64,000 bases of DNA from Sphingomonas flavescens (GCF_030866745.1 NZ_CP133016.1:1488001-1552000), one strand, 5' to 3'. Shown: positions 1 to 8,937, counted from the stretch's first letter. The notes: a model not told the origin generated them from the letters alone. Numbers and translations are program-made.

Positions 1-332
1 AACAGTCCCTCAATGTAATTGCGCTTGTAGAAAGCGAGCGTCAGGCGAACCACTTCCTCCGCCGTGAAGCGCGCGCGGCGGACGTTCGAGCTCTTGCGAT
101 TGATGCAATAGGCGCAGTCAAAAATGCAACTGTTGGTCAGCAGGATCTTGAGCAACGAAATGCAGCGACCGTCGGGCGCATAGGCGTGGCAAATGCCCAT
201 ACCCTCGGTCGAGCCGATGCCTTTGCCGCCGCGGCTGTCACGCTTGGACGTGCCGCTCGACGCGCACGAAGCATCGTACTTTGCCGCATCGGCGAGAATC
301 GCGAGCTTGGCCTGAACATCCAACTGAGCCAC
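1..332 (-). CDS. Putative DNA modification/repair radical SAM protein (N-terminal part, cut by window edge)
   Basis: Reading leftward from a GTG at 332, about 110 residues are visible before the window ends. They match the start of the radical SAM family that is usually found next to a uracil-DNA-glycosylase-like gene (TIGR03916 type). The motif CIFDCAYC supplies the three cysteines (CxxxCxxC) that bind the SAM-cleaving 4Fe-4S cluster. Just before it, the family-typical stretch GICHAYAPDGRCISLLK is present. An in-frame TGA two codons upstream leaves GTG as the only reasonable start. By family precedent the role is DNA repair or modification. The substrate is unknown and the partner gene, if present, lies outside the window. 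Confidence 0.82.
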   Translation of the reverse strand, partial: MAQLDVQAKLAILADAAKYDASCASSGTSKRDSRGGKGIGSTEGMGICHAYAPDGRCISLLKILLTNSCIFDCAYCINRKSSNVRRARFTAEEVVRLTLAFYKRNYIEGL

Positions 333-435
333 GAGTTCTCAATATGTTCCAAATATTCTCCTGTCCATACAGGTGTTTAGCGATACGCCGAACCGGCGCT
401 TGCGAGCGGTCGGCGCCAGTCCTACCAACGTCGCC

Positions 436-2337
436 ATGAGCAAGCCCGCCCTCCGCCTCGCCATCTCCATCCTCCCCTTGCTGTCGCTGGCCGCCGCGCC
501 GCCGCCTGCACGCGTCACCCCGATGACGCCGGACGTCGTCGCCAAGTACGAACCGATGCTGCCGGAAGCCGATTTCGTGAAGCGCGTCGCGATGGTCCCG
601 ATGCGCGACGGCACCAAGCTCTACACCGTCATCGTCATGAAGAAGGGCACGCAGAACGGTCCGATCCTGCTCTCGCGGACGCCTTACGACGCGAAGGGAA
701 GCATGAGCCGCAGCGCGAGCCAGTCGGTCGTCGACACGCTACCCATTATGTACAAGGAGTTCGTCAACGACGGCTACATTATCGTCCAGCAGGACATTCG
801 CGGACTGCACAATTCGGAAGGGCAGTTCGTGATGAACCGCCCGATCGTCGGACCGCTCAACAATACCGGCATCGACGAAAGCACCGATGCCTATGACGCG
901 ATCGACTGGCTGGTGAAGAACGTGCCGGAGTCGAACGGCAAGGTCGGCACGATCGGTTCCTCCTATCTCGGGTTCCTGACGCTCGCGTCGGAGATCAATC
1001 CGCACCCAGCGCTAAAGGCGGCGGTGCCGCAGAGCCCGATGGTCGACGGGTGGATGGGCGATGACTGGTTCCACAACGGCGCTTTCCGCACCGGCAGCCT
1101 GGACTTCGCCGTGTCGCAGAGCACGGCGAAGGCCGAGGGCAAGGGCATCGCGCGCGGGCCGGGCGACGATTATTCCTATTACCTGCAGGCCGGATCGATG
1201 GGCGACCTCGCCCGCCACCTCGGCATCGAACATTATCCGTTCGTCCAGAAGCTGTTCCAGAACCCGGCCTACACCGAATTCTGGTCGGGTCAGGCGGTCG
1301 ACAAGTGGCTCGCCGCGCGGCCGCTGACGGTGCCGACCCTGATCGAAGTGGGTCAGTGGGATCAGGAAGACAGCTACGGCGGGCCGGCGGTCTACAAGGC
1401 ACTGAAGGCCAAATATGAGGGCAGCGGCCTGCTTCACCTGGCGATCGGCCCGTGGCGGCACTCGGGCGCCAACCATTACGGCTATGATCTCGGCGACATT
1501 ACCTTCACCGGCGATACCGCGTTGGAGTGGCGCCAGAAGTGGGTGAAGCCCTTCTTCGACCATTATCTAAAGGGCGCCCCCGATCCGCAGACGCCGAACG
1601 CGCTAACCTACGCAACCGGGATCAACGAGTGGCAGGCGAGCCCGCGCTGGCCGATGGGCACGCAGACGCCGCTGTACCTGACGGGCAACGGCACTGCGGG
1701 CTTCGAACGGCCAACGGTCGCGGGCCGCGACGATTACATCTCCGATCCCGCCAATCCTGTGCCCTATTTGCCGCGGCCCATCGGCGGCGCGCAGTGGAAG
1801 TCATGGCTCGTGCAGGACCAGAGGTTCGTCACCAACCGCCCTGACGTCATCAGCTATACGACGGCACCGTTGACCAAGTCGGTGCACATCATGGGCGCTC
1901 CGCAAGTCGAGCTTTACGCGGCCACGAGCGGCACCGACAGCGACTGGGTGGTCAAGCTGATCGATGTCTATCCCAACGAAACGCCGGAGGGCGCGTCGCA
2001 GGGATCGAAGCAGGACATGTCCGGCTTCGAGCTGCCGATCGGGATCGAGATTTTCCGCGGCCGCTATGTCGACAGCTTCGCGAAGCCGCGCGCGCTGCGG
2101 GCAAACAAGGTCGAACATTACAGCTGGGGTCTGCCCAATGTGAACCACGTGTTCCTGCCGGGTCACAAGATCATGGTGCAGATCCAGTCGAGCTTGTTCC
2201 CGGTCTACGACCGCAACCCGCAAACCTTCGTCCCAAACATCTTCTACGCGAGGCAGGGCGACTACCGAAAGGCGACGCAGACCGTCTATCGCGGCGGCGC
2301 GACGGCCACCTCGGTGATGCTGCCCATCGTTCCCTAA
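436..2337 (+). CDS. CocE/NonD family secreted hydrolase (peptidase S15 fold)
   Basis: A 633-residue alpha/beta hydrolase of the CocE/X-Pro-dipeptidyl-peptidase (S15) family, which cleaves acyl-ester or amide bonds such as glutaryl-7-ACA or proline peptides. The start at 436 gives an immediate signal peptide (MSKPALRLAISILPLLSLAAA); a GTG at 373 would add 21 residues ahead of it. The nucleophile motif GSSYLG has Ser176. The other triad members are Asp309 in GQWDQED and His342 in PWRHSG. A C-terminal jelly-roll half (about 400-633) is typical of the family. The protein is probably periplasmic or secreted. Substrate is not predictable. It ends converging on, and overlapping by 3-4 bases, the DUF1206 gene. 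Confidence 0.9.
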   Translation: MSKPALRLAISILPLLSLAAAPPPARVTPMTPDVVAKYEPMLPEADFVKRVAMVPMRDGTKLYTVIVMKKGTQNGPILLSRTPYDAKGSMSRSASQSVVDTLPIMYKEFVNDGYIIVQQDIRGLHNSEGQFVMNRPIVGPLNNTGIDESTDAYDAIDWLVKNVPESNGKVGTIGSSYLGFLTLASEINPHPALKAAVPQSPMVDGWMGDDWFHNGAFRTGSLDFAVSQSTAKAEGKGIARGPGDDYSYYLQAGSMGDLARHLGIEHYPFVQKLFQNPAYTEFWSGQAVDKWLAARPLTVPTLIEVGQWDQEDSYGGPAVYKALKAKYEGSGLLHLAIGPWRHSGANHYGYDLGDITFTGDTALEWRQKWVKPFFDHYLKGAPDPQTPNALTYATGINEWQASPRWPMGTQTPLYLTGNGTAGFERPTVAGRDDYISDPANPVPYLPRPIGGAQWKSWLVQDQRFVTNRPDVISYTTAPLTKSVHIMGAPQVELYAATSGTDSDWVVKLIDVYPNETPEGASQGSKQDMSGFELPIGIEIFRGRYVDSFAKPRALRANKVEHYSWGLPNVNHVFLPGHKIMVQIQSSLFPVYDRNPQTFVPNIFYARQGDYRKATQTVYRGGATATSVMLPIVP

Positions 2338-3176
2338 GCGTCGACCGCCGCCGCCACCTTTCGCTTGATCTGCTGGGTCGGCGGATGGTGGATGGTGCGG
2401 TAGCGCGCCTCGATGATCGAATAGGCGCCGAAGAAAGCTAGGCCGGCCGCGATGGGGAACTGCAGCGGCCCGCGCAGCGCGTCCAGCGCCTGTTCAAGGC
2501 CGCCTGCGTCGGCAGCGCGGTGGCTCAGCGCAGCCTTGGCAAGCAGCCAGCCAACCGTAAGGAAGATAATGCCGCGCGCCGTGTAGCCGATGCGCCCGAC
2601 CCAGCGCGCGAAGGGCTCGCTGGCAGCTTCGGACAGGTCATCTAGGAATGAGCAGCTCGCTGCCTTGTAAAATTGAACGACGCCCGCGCCGGCCAGAACG
2701 GCAGCGGCAATTCCGAGGGCTATATCCCCGGCCGGAAGGTGCAGCGCCGTGGCCGCGTTCTGATGGACGGAGGTTGTTTCGGCATAGTAGCCGAGCATGA
2801 ACCGACACGCCTTCCAGGCGAGGTAAAGATAGATTGTCCCGCTGCCAGCGGCGGCAATGCGCTTCCGCCAGGCTTTGCCGTGGTGCCGGCCGCTGTCCAT
2901 CCCGAAGGCGGCGTCGCACAGGCGCCAAGCGCCGTAACCCGCCATGCCGGCCGCAAGAAACACGAGTAGTCCGCGTCCAGCGCCGTGGCCCAAATACGCC
3001 ATCGCTCCTGTGAGGTCCTCGGTGCGTCCGTTGACGATCACCAGCCAGGCGATGACGATGTAGAGAAGCCCGCGCATCACAAAGCCGAACCGCGCCAGCC
3101 ATTGAAACTTCGTCTGGGCGGGCAGATCGTCGGTCACGGACGACAAATGCCGTGCGGGGTTGCGCGTTCCCGCCAA
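2334..3176 (-). CDS. DUF1206 domain membrane protein
   Basis: A 280-residue polytopic membrane protein built from three repeats of the DUF1206 unit. Two repeat heads are clearly readable: ARFGFVMRGLLYIVIAWLVI near residue 28 and GRIGYTARGIIFLTVGWLL near residue 190, each a conserved aromatic/ARG segment running into a transmembrane helix. Function is unknown for the family. The assigned start is a TTG at 3176 with no clear ribosome binding site; a GTG at 3137 (MTDDLPAQ) is an equally plausible start. The gene converges on the CocE hydrolase. Confidence 0.8.
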   Translation of the reverse strand: MAGTRNPARHLSSVTDDLPAQTKFQWLARFGFVMRGLLYIVIAWLVIVNGRTEDLTGAMAYLGHGAGRGLLVFLAAGMAGYGAWRLCDAAFGMDSGRHHGKAWRKRIAAAGSGTIYLYLAWKACRFMLGYYAETTSVHQNAATALHLPAGDIALGIAAAVLAGAGVVQFYKAASCSFLDDLSEAASEPFARWVGRIGYTARGIIFLTVGWLLAKAALSHRAADAGGLEQALDALRGPLQFPIAAGLAFFGAYSIIEARYRTIHHPPTQQIKRKVAAAVDA

Positions 3177-3192
3177 CCCGTGCCGCGCTAGA

Positions 3193-3579
3193 TTATTGCG
3201 GCGCTTGGTCGGCCTGATACTGCTCGCGGCTGTCCTTCTTCGCCCGATTGATTTCCTGGATCAGGCAGCCGGTCTGCCCGCCAGGTCCAACCGCCGAACA
3301 GCTGCCGACGCCCGTCGCGCCGACGGTCATCAGCGACTTCGATTTGTTCGCCCAGCTATTGCGCTCCTGCGGCGTGCCTTGCGGATTTTGCGATTGCGGC
3401 AGGCGGTAACGCTGGCTTTCCGGCGCGCGGATACAGATGGCATCGCGCGGGCACGGGTCATTGCCATAGATGGTGATCGACCGGTTGCCCGCCTGTGCCG
3501 TCGCAACGGTCGGAAATGCGGTCATGCCGACCAAGACGGTTGCAGCGCTAGCGGCGCCAAGCATCAGCCTTTTCATCAT
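3193..3579 (-). CDS. Hypothetical secreted protein
   Basis: A 128-residue protein with a clear signal peptide (MMKRLMLGAASAATVLVGM followed by an alanine-rich cleavage region ending near ATAQA). The mature part has cysteine pairs in DPCPRDAIC and later GSCSAVG and TGCLIQE, suggesting two disulfides in the periplasm. A good ribosome binding site (AAAGGA) lies just before the ATG pair at 3579. I do not recognise the family. It lies just downstream of coq7 on the same strand (45 bases), so it may be read from the same transcript. Confidence 0.7.
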   Translation of the reverse strand: MMKRLMLGAASAATVLVGMTAFPTVATAQAGNRSITIYGNDPCPRDAICIRAPESQRYRLPQSQNPQGTPQERNSWANKSKSLMTVGATGVGSCSAVGPGGQTGCLIQEINRAKKDSREQYQADQAPQ

Positions 3580-3624
3580 CTCAATCCTTTCAACGTTCCA
3601 GCGGCCGAGGCCTGCCGGAGTTCC

Positions 3625-4164
3625 TTAAATTCGCTTGGAAAGCCCGATCGCCACCTTGCAGCCAGCCCGGATCGCCGCAGTCAGCAGTGGGTAGCCGACC
3701 GCCTGAGCGGCGCCATTCTCCCGCGCAACGTCGCGATGCTCCAACTCCTCGGCCTGGAAATCGGCGATGTCGCTGGCAAGTTCGGGATCTTCGTCGCCAA
3801 GCTCACGCAGCTGCGCCGCATAATGCTTGTCGATTTCCGTCTCCACGGCATCGGTGCAGGCGAGCGCTGCTTTCTCCGACATCAAGGCCGTCGCGGCGCC
3901 GAGCGCAAAGCCGGCCACGTTCCAAATCGGCTGCAGCGCCGTTGGCCGAACGCGGCGCTCCGCCATCAGGTCATTGAAACGCTTGAGGTGGCGTTCTTCC
4001 TGCGCGGCCATGCGCGCGATCAACTTTGATTCCGGCGCGTTGCGGCGGAGCACAGCCAGCTGGCCCGCGTAAATGCGCGTCGCGCCATATTCACCAGCCT
4101 GGTCGACGCGCAGCATCGAGTCGCGATCGGCTTGGCGCTCGCCGGGCTTCCAGCCGCCGTTCAC
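3625..4164 (-). CDS. coq7: Demethoxyubiquinone hydroxylase (Coq7)
   Basis: A 179-residue membrane-associated di-iron monooxygenase that hydroxylates 2-polyprenyl-3-methyl-6-methoxy-1,4-benzoquinol, the penultimate step of ubiquinone synthesis. The six iron ligands can be placed: Glu25 in VDQAGEYGA, Glu56 and His59 in EERH, Glu108 in VETEIDKHY, and Glu140 and His143 in EELEH. Length is normal for the short bacterial form without a transit peptide. Its ATG overlaps the dsbB stop by four bases (ATGA), so the two are translationally coupled. UbiG, another enzyme of the pathway, is encoded at 25.8 kb. Confidence 0.95.
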   Translation of the reverse strand: MNGGWKPGERQADRDSMLRVDQAGEYGATRIYAGQLAVLRRNAPESKLIARMAAQEERHLKRFNDLMAERRVRPTALQPIWNVAGFALGAATALMSEKAALACTDAVETEIDKHYAAQLRELGDEDPELASDIADFQAEELEHRDVARENGAAQAVGYPLLTAAIRAGCKVAIGLSKRI

Positions 4165-4682
4165 GCGCGGCGGCTCCGCAAGCTGAGGATGAGGATCGTC
4201 GCGGCACCACCAAGCGACAGGATGGCATTCCAGCCGGCCATCGAGATGCCAAGGAAACGAAATTGCACTTCGTCACACCGGACGATCGGCGCACGGCTGA
4301 TCTGCTTGAGCAGGTCCGCGGCACTCAGGCCCCGGCCGGACGCGGTGCAGGTCGTCATGCCCTCGAAAATCTTAGCCTCGACGCCGGCATGATAAACACC
4401 AATGACGCCCGACACTGCGATCGCGAGCGCTGCTGCGAGCACGAAGAAGTGGGATCGGGACGAATTCACCGGCGCCGTGAAGGCGAGAGCCGCGAGCAGA
4501 ATTGCGGCGCCGTGCGGCCAGCGCTGCCAGTAGCACATCTCGCACGGATGCAGTCCGCCCACATATTGCGAGAACAACGCACCGCCGAGGAGACCCACCG
4601 GGAGCAGAAGCGCGATCAGACGAGCCAGCGTCGCCGGGTCAAATCCTGCCGTGCCGCGGTTCGCGGCCAGAGCGTTCGCCAT
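4161..4682 (-). CDS. dsbB: Disulfide bond formation protein B (DsbB family)
   Basis: A 173-residue inner-membrane protein with four predicted transmembrane helices. DsbB reoxidises DsbA and passes electrons to quinone. The first active cysteine pair is Cys47-Glu-Met-Cys50 in the HPCEMCYWQRWPH motif. The second periplasmic pair is in MTTCTASG and in VRCDEVQF. It sits between ctpA (7-base gap) and coq7 (4-base overlap), so it belongs to the same leftward operon. No dsbA is visible in the window. Confidence 0.9.
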   Translation of the reverse strand: MANALAANRGTAGFDPATLARLIALLLPVGLLGGALFSQYVGGLHPCEMCYWQRWPHGAAILLAALAFTAPVNSSRSHFFVLAAALAIAVSGVIGVYHAGVEAKIFEGMTTCTASGRGLSAADLLKQISRAPIVRCDEVQFRFLGISMAGWNAILSLGGAATILILSLRSRRA

Positions 4683-4689
4683 GCCGGAC

Positions 4690-6033
4690 CTAGCGCGCGC
4701 CCTTGGCCGGGCCGGCCTGCGCGATCTTCGCCGTCGACGACAACCGCTTGATGGTGTTCAGCGCATAGTGAAGCTGGAAATCCTTGATGCCCTGCTTCTC
4801 AAGCGCCGCCGCCGTCATCATGAAGCGCGGATCGGGCGTGTCGTCCGCCTCGAGCAGCTTGTCGTCGACCTTGGACTGCGCCAGCAGGTGCCGGCGAAGG
4901 TCGGATTCGCGGATGACCTTGCGGCTCTTGTAATCAGGGTCGCTGAGCTGCGGCACGGGAATGTCCGGATCAATTCCGCCGGCCTGAACCGAGCGGCCTG
5001 AGGGCGTGTAGTAGCGCGCGGTCGTCAGCCGAAGCGCGGACTCGGGTCCAGTCTGGACGACCGTCTGTACCGATCCCTTGCCGAAGCTCTTCTCGCCCAT
5101 GATCAGAGCCCGTCGGTGATCCTGCAGCGCACCGGCAACGATTTCCGACGCCGAGGCCGTACCGGCGTCCGTCAGCACCACGACAGGGAGGCCGTGCGCA
5201 AGATCGCCGGGGCGCGCGTAATAGCGCTCAATGTCGTCCTTCGTCCGGCCACGCTGCGAGACGATCTCGCCGCTGTCGAGGAAGTCGTCGGCGACGTCGA
5301 CCGCCTGGTCGAGCAGACCGCCGGGGTTGGAACGAAGATCGATGACGTAGCCAAGCGGCTTGCCGCCCGTCGCCTTGTCGATGCCGACCAGCGCCGCCTT
5401 GGTCGCTTCCGCGACGTTGCCGGTGAAGGTGTTGATATTGATGTACCCGATGTTGTCCTTGATTTCCCACTTCACCGGATGAAGCTCGATCCGCTCGCGG
5501 GTCAAAGAGACATCGAGCGGCTTGTCGCGGCCCGGGCGGATGATCGTCAGCTTCACCTGCGTGCCAGGGTTGCCTTTCATCTTGGCGACCGCTTCGTCGA
5601 GCGTCAGGTTGTTGAGGAACTCGCCGTTGATGTGGGTGATGTAGTCGCCCGCCTTGATGCCGGCCTTCCACGCGGGTGTGTCCTCGGTCGGCGCGATGAC
5701 CTTTACGACGCCATCTTCCATTGAGACCGTCAGGCCAAGCCCGCCATAATTGCCGTCGGTCGTCGCCTTGAGTTGATCGAAGTCATTCGCCTCGACGTAA
5801 GACGAGTGCGGGTCGAGCGCCTGAAGCATACCGTCGATCGCCCCCTTGATCAGTGTCTTGTCGTCGACCGGCTCGACATAGTTCGCCTTCACGCGCTCGT
5901 AGACGCTCATGAATTTCTCGAGCTCTTGGTAATTGGTCGTGTCCGCCGCCGCGAAGGAAGAGGCGGTCACGGGGATCAGGGCGAGCGCGCCGACAAGCGC
6001 GAGTGGCGGAAGATATTTGGCGTTGAAGTTCAT
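4690..6033 (-). CDS. ctpA: C-terminal processing protease CtpA (S41 peptidase)
   Basis: A 447-residue periplasmic serine protease that trims the C termini of exported proteins. It has a signal peptide (cleavage near residue 30), an N-terminal helical region, a PDZ domain (about 95-165, with GGLGL and the carboxylate-binding loop) and a catalytic S41 core. The Ser/Lys dyad is Ser294 in GTASASE and Lys319 in SFGKGSVQ, 25 residues apart as in Prc and D1P. It follows the EnvC-like gene by about 43 bases, a conserved alphaproteobacterial order. Confidence 0.95.
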   Translation of the reverse strand: MNFNAKYLPPLALVGALALIPVTASSFAAADTTNYQELEKFMSVYERVKANYVEPVDDKTLIKGAIDGMLQALDPHSSYVEANDFDQLKATTDGNYGGLGLTVSMEDGVVKVIAPTEDTPAWKAGIKAGDYITHINGEFLNNLTLDEAVAKMKGNPGTQVKLTIIRPGRDKPLDVSLTRERIELHPVKWEIKDNIGYININTFTGNVAEATKAALVGIDKATGGKPLGYVIDLRSNPGGLLDQAVDVADDFLDSGEIVSQRGRTKDDIERYYARPGDLAHGLPVVVLTDAGTASASEIVAGALQDHRRALIMGEKSFGKGSVQTVVQTGPESALRLTTARYYTPSGRSVQAGGIDPDIPVPQLSDPDYKSRKVIRESDLRRHLLAQSKVDDKLLEADDTPDPRFMMTAAALEKQGIKDFQLHYALNTIKRLSSTAKIAQAGPAKGAR

Positions 6034-6076
6034 CGGGTCGCGTCCTTGAGCCCAGCGGGCTGTTCTTCCTCGGTTT

Positions 6077-7255
6077 TTAGCCGCCTTTGACGGTCTTTGA
6101 CAGGCTTTGAGATGAACCTGCGATGATGGCAGGCGACATTCGACGTCCGTTCTGGGACAATTCGACCTGTAGCGGTCCGAGCGCTCGTCCCACCGGTTGT
6201 CCTAGCGTCACGCGATCGCCGGCGCGAAGCGTCGAGCCGACGTTGACGATGAGGCTCAGCCAACCCGCGCCATGATCGATGATTAGCACTCCGTCATAAT
6301 CGCGGAACGGGCCGGCAAACCGCACCGTCCCGGCGGCCGGCGCAGCCACAGGCGCTCCTCGCAAGGTAGCGAGCGTCAGCCCGCGTGACCGGACCCCGTT
6401 TTCATTCACCGCGGCAAGTCCCTCGGTAACAGGTGCGGAGGCCGGAAGCTGGTAGACGAACGGGAGGCGCTGCAGCGATCCCTCGGGGGCGAAGGGGCTC
6501 GGCGGAGCGGGAGGTTCTGATGCCAGCCGCCCCGCCACAGCCCGAATTGACTGACTGCTGGCCTGCTCGCCGCGCAATTTTTCGACCGTCTCCGTGGCCG
6601 CCATGGCGCTGTCGCCGGCGGTGAGGGCCTGGCCGCTGGTCGCCAAGGCCACCTGAATGCTCCGTCGTTCGAGGGCCGCATAACGACGGTGACGGGCAAT
6701 AAGCTCACCGCGCGAACGCGCCAGTTCCTCTCGCGCGGCAAGCGCCGATTGCCGCATCCGCTCCCCTTCGGCGACTTCGCCGGACAGGCGTGCCGTTCGC
6801 TGGCGGATCACAGGCAAGGTCGCATCTAGCAATAGCCGCACGCGCACCAGTTCGTCGGTCCCGCCTTGGTCGGCGAGGAAGAGCAATGGCGGACGACGGG
6901 CCATGTTGGCCAGACCTGCAAGCAGCGACGCTACCGGCTGCTGTTCGGCGGACAGGCGCTGCCGGTAAGCGGCGACCATCGCGGAAGCGAGCTGAAGGCG
7001 AGCATTCGCGGCGGTTATCCGCGCTTCGGCGGCAGCAATTGCCTGGGCCGCCGCCGCTTGCTCCGCATGCAGTCGGGCAACATCCGTCTTCGCCTTTGAC
7101 GCCGCCTGCTCCAGCTTGTCAGCATCAGCCTCGGCAGTGCGCTGCTCAAGCTCCGCGGCCTTCAAGGTTGCGTCGAGCGGTTGGGAAAGATCCTGGGCAA
7201 GTGCGCTCGCCGCCACGAAAGGACAGAGTAGCAAGGCGAGAAATGCGCGTTTCAC
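6077..7255 (-). CDS. envC: Murein hydrolase activator, EnvC-like, degenerate LytM/M23 domain
   Basis: A 392-residue periplasmic protein. The GTG start at 7255 gives a good signal peptide (residues 1-20) and has AAGGA about ten bases upstream; the longer open frame above it lies inside rlmH and is rejected. Residues about 25-250 are an Ala/Glu/Arg-rich coiled coil. The last 120 residues are an M23-type beta domain (VRFAGPFRDYDGVLIIDHG). The usual second metal motif HxH is replaced by LSLIVNV, so it is unlikely to be a peptidase itself. E. coli EnvC is likewise a catalytically dead activator of amidases at division. It lies 4 bases after rlmH. Confidence 0.88.
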   Translation of the reverse strand: MKRAFLALLLCPFVAASALAQDLSQPLDATLKAAELEQRTAEADADKLEQAASKAKTDVARLHAEQAAAAQAIAAAEARITAANARLQLASAMVAAYRQRLSAEQQPVASLLAGLANMARRPPLLFLADQGGTDELVRVRLLLDATLPVIRQRTARLSGEVAEGERMRQSALAAREELARSRGELIARHRRYAALERRSIQVALATSGQALTAGDSAMAATETVEKLRGEQASSQSIRAVAGRLASEPPAPPSPFAPEGSLQRLPFVYQLPASAPVTEGLAAVNENGVRSRGLTLATLRGAPVAAPAAGTVRFAGPFRDYDGVLIIDHGAGWLSLIVNVGSTLRAGDRVTLGQPVGRALGPLQVELSQNGRRMSPAIIAGSSQSLSKTVKGG

Positions 7256-7259
7256 GCGC

Positions 7260-7682
7260 TTATCCTTCGCGATGATAAGGATGGTTCGCAAGGATGGACG
7301 TGGCGCGAAACAATTGTTCGGCCAGCATGGCGCGCACCAGCAAGTGGGGCCAGGTCGCCTTACCGAACGACAGGAGAAGGTCGGCGGCCTCTCGCTCCAC
7401 ATTCCCATGTCCGTCGGCCGCACCGATCAGAAAGCGCGCCTCACGCTTGCCCCCGTCCCGCCAAACTTCGAGCTTTTTAGCGAGATCCATCGAGGATTGC
7501 GGCGTTCCACGTTCGTCGAGGACGATTAGGGCGCTGTTAGTGGGCAGGTCCGGCAGCTTGCCGCCCCGATCCGGCAACTCGGTCACCCTCGTCGGCCAGG
7601 CGATGCGCGCGAGATAGCGATCGACCAGCTCAGCCTCCGGAGATCGGCCGATCTTCCCGCGCGCAACGATGTGGAGCAGCAC
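7260..7682 (-). CDS. rlmH: 23S rRNA (pseudouridine-1915-N3)-methyltransferase RlmH
   Basis: A 140-residue SPOUT-class methyltransferase that methylates pseudouridine 1915 in helix 69 of 23S rRNA on the assembled ribosome. The C-terminal trefoil-knot region contains FLIGAADGHG and ends HPYHREG, matching the family end (HPYHR). Length is slightly shorter than the E. coli protein (155). It sits in the conserved nadD-rsfS-rlmH order, here interrupted by a beta-lactamase-like gene whose start is across a single-base boundary (7682). Confidence 0.93.
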   Translation of the reverse strand: MLLHIVARGKIGRSPEAELVDRYLARIAWPTRVTELPDRGGKLPDLPTNSALIVLDERGTPQSSMDLAKKLEVWRDGGKREARFLIGAADGHGNVEREAADLLLSFGKATWPHLLVRAMLAEQLFRATSILANHPYHREG

Positions 7683-8524
7683 TACTTCTGGTAGGCGGGT
7701 GCGCCGAACGGCCAGGCGAGGACCGACTTGAAGCCGTCGTAGATGGCCCGCGCGGTCTCAGCGATGGTGCGCGGACGGTCGCTGCCGCCACGGGCGAAGA
7801 TCGCGACCGCGACGCGGCGGCCATCGGGCAGGCTGATGAAGCCGATGTCGTCGCTCAATCCGTCCAGCGTGCCAGTCTTGTGCTCGACCACCGTGCCATT
7901 CGGGAGCAGCGCCCGCATGCGGTTCCGGCCGGTCTGGCACTGCGACATGAGGTCAAGCAAATAGTTACGGCTTTCGGGCTTGATCAGCTCTGCTTTGTAG
8001 ATGCGCTTCAACAAGTCGACCATGGCCACCGGCGTGCTGGAATCGCGACGGTCCCACAGGTCGCGCTTTGAGCGCAACAGGTCGGCGATGTTGCGATCCA
8101 CGCGCAGGCCCTTGACGCCGTTGTCCTGCAGCCAGTCGTGAACCGCCCGCGGGCCACCGAGATCGTTGAGCAGGATATCGGTCGCGCGATTGTCGCTGTG
8201 GATCAGCATCCGCTTCATCAGTGCACGCGCGGTCGTGCCGTTGATATTGTCGTCGAGCGACCGGCGGCCGTGATCGACCTGCGCCAGATAGAGCGCGGCG
8301 ATCGCCACCTTGACCGTGCTGGCCATTGGGAACGGCGTGTTGCCTTTGATGCTGACGGTCTCGCCCGTGTTGAGGTCGAGGGCGGCAATGCCGACGTCGC
8401 TCGATTTGCCGGCCATCATGGCGGCCAACTGTTGTTCAAGATTGACGAGACTCGCACTCGAGGCCGCAGCCGCGGGCTGCGCGACCATCGCCAAAGCACC
8501 AACGAAAAATCCCAAGTACCGCAT
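7682..8524 (-). CDS. Class A beta-lactamase-like serine hydrolase
   Basis: A 280-residue exported protein with a signal peptide ending at about residue 21. It has the three penicillin-recognising motifs: Ser69-Thr-Val-Lys72, Ser110-Asp-Asn112 and Lys216-Thr-Gly218. The distance from the active serine to the SDN motif is only 41 residues, against about 60 in class A enzymes. The omega-loop region RVDRNIADLL has no glutamate where Glu166 (the deacylating base) is expected. It may therefore be a slow acyl-enzyme, a peptidase or another penicillin-binding-fold hydrolase rather than an efficient beta-lactamase. It is inserted between rsfS and rlmH in a cell-wall/translation operon. Confidence 0.82.
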   Translation of the reverse strand: MRYLGFFVGALAMVAQPAAAASSASLVNLEQQLAAMMAGKSSDVGIAALDLNTGETVSIKGNTPFPMASTVKVAIAALYLAQVDHGRRSLDDNINGTTARALMKRMLIHSDNRATDILLNDLGGPRAVHDWLQDNGVKGLRVDRNIADLLRSKRDLWDRRDSSTPVAMVDLLKRIYKAELIKPESRNYLLDLMSQCQTGRNRMRALLPNGTVVEHKTGTLDGLSDDIGFISLPDGRRVAVAIFARGGSDRPRTIAETARAIYDGFKSVLAWPFGAPAYQK

Positions 8525-8529
8525 CTGCC

Positions 8530-8937
8530 CTAACCCCGTGCAGCGGCGCCCACGCCGGATTCATCACCAAATGCCCACATTCGTTCCAAATTGTAAAAAT
8601 TTCGAACTTCGGGCCGGAAAATATGAACGATCACGTCGTCCGCATCAATCAGCACCCAGTCGGCCGCTGGAAGCCCCTCGACACGCACAATCCGTCCAAA
8701 TTGCTGTTTGATCTTGTCCGCAAGCTTAACGGCCATCGACGCGACCTGCCGTGTCGACCGGCCCGATGCGATCACCATATGATCCGCGATGTTCGATTTG
8801 CCCGTCAGCGGGATCGACACAACCTCCTGCGCCTGATCGTCGTCGAGCGATTGAAGCACCAGCTTGTGGAGCTCTTCGACGCTCGCGGGCAGGCCGCCTG
8901 CGGTCTCCGCGGCGTCTTCAGATTGAGGTTCGGTCAA
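8530..8937 (-). CDS. rsfS: Ribosomal silencing factor RsfS
   Basis: A 135-residue protein of the Iojap/RsfS family, which binds ribosomal protein L14 and blocks subunit joining when nutrients are scarce. The core VLQSLDDDQAQEVVSIPL, DHMVIASGRSTRQV and DWVLIDADDVIVHIF is typical. The start is taken as TTG at 8937 because AGGAG lies five bases before it; this makes the gene overlap the end of nadD by 20 bases. A longer open frame reaching to 9174 is nadD read in another frame. NadD-RsfS adjacency is nearly universal. Confidence 0.92.
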   Translation of the reverse strand: MTEPQSEDAAETAGGLPASVEELHKLVLQSLDDDQAQEVVSIPLTGKSNIADHMVIASGRSTRQVASMAVKLADKIKQQFGRIVRVEGLPAADWVLIDADDVIVHIFRPEVRNFYNLERMWAFGDESGVGAAARG

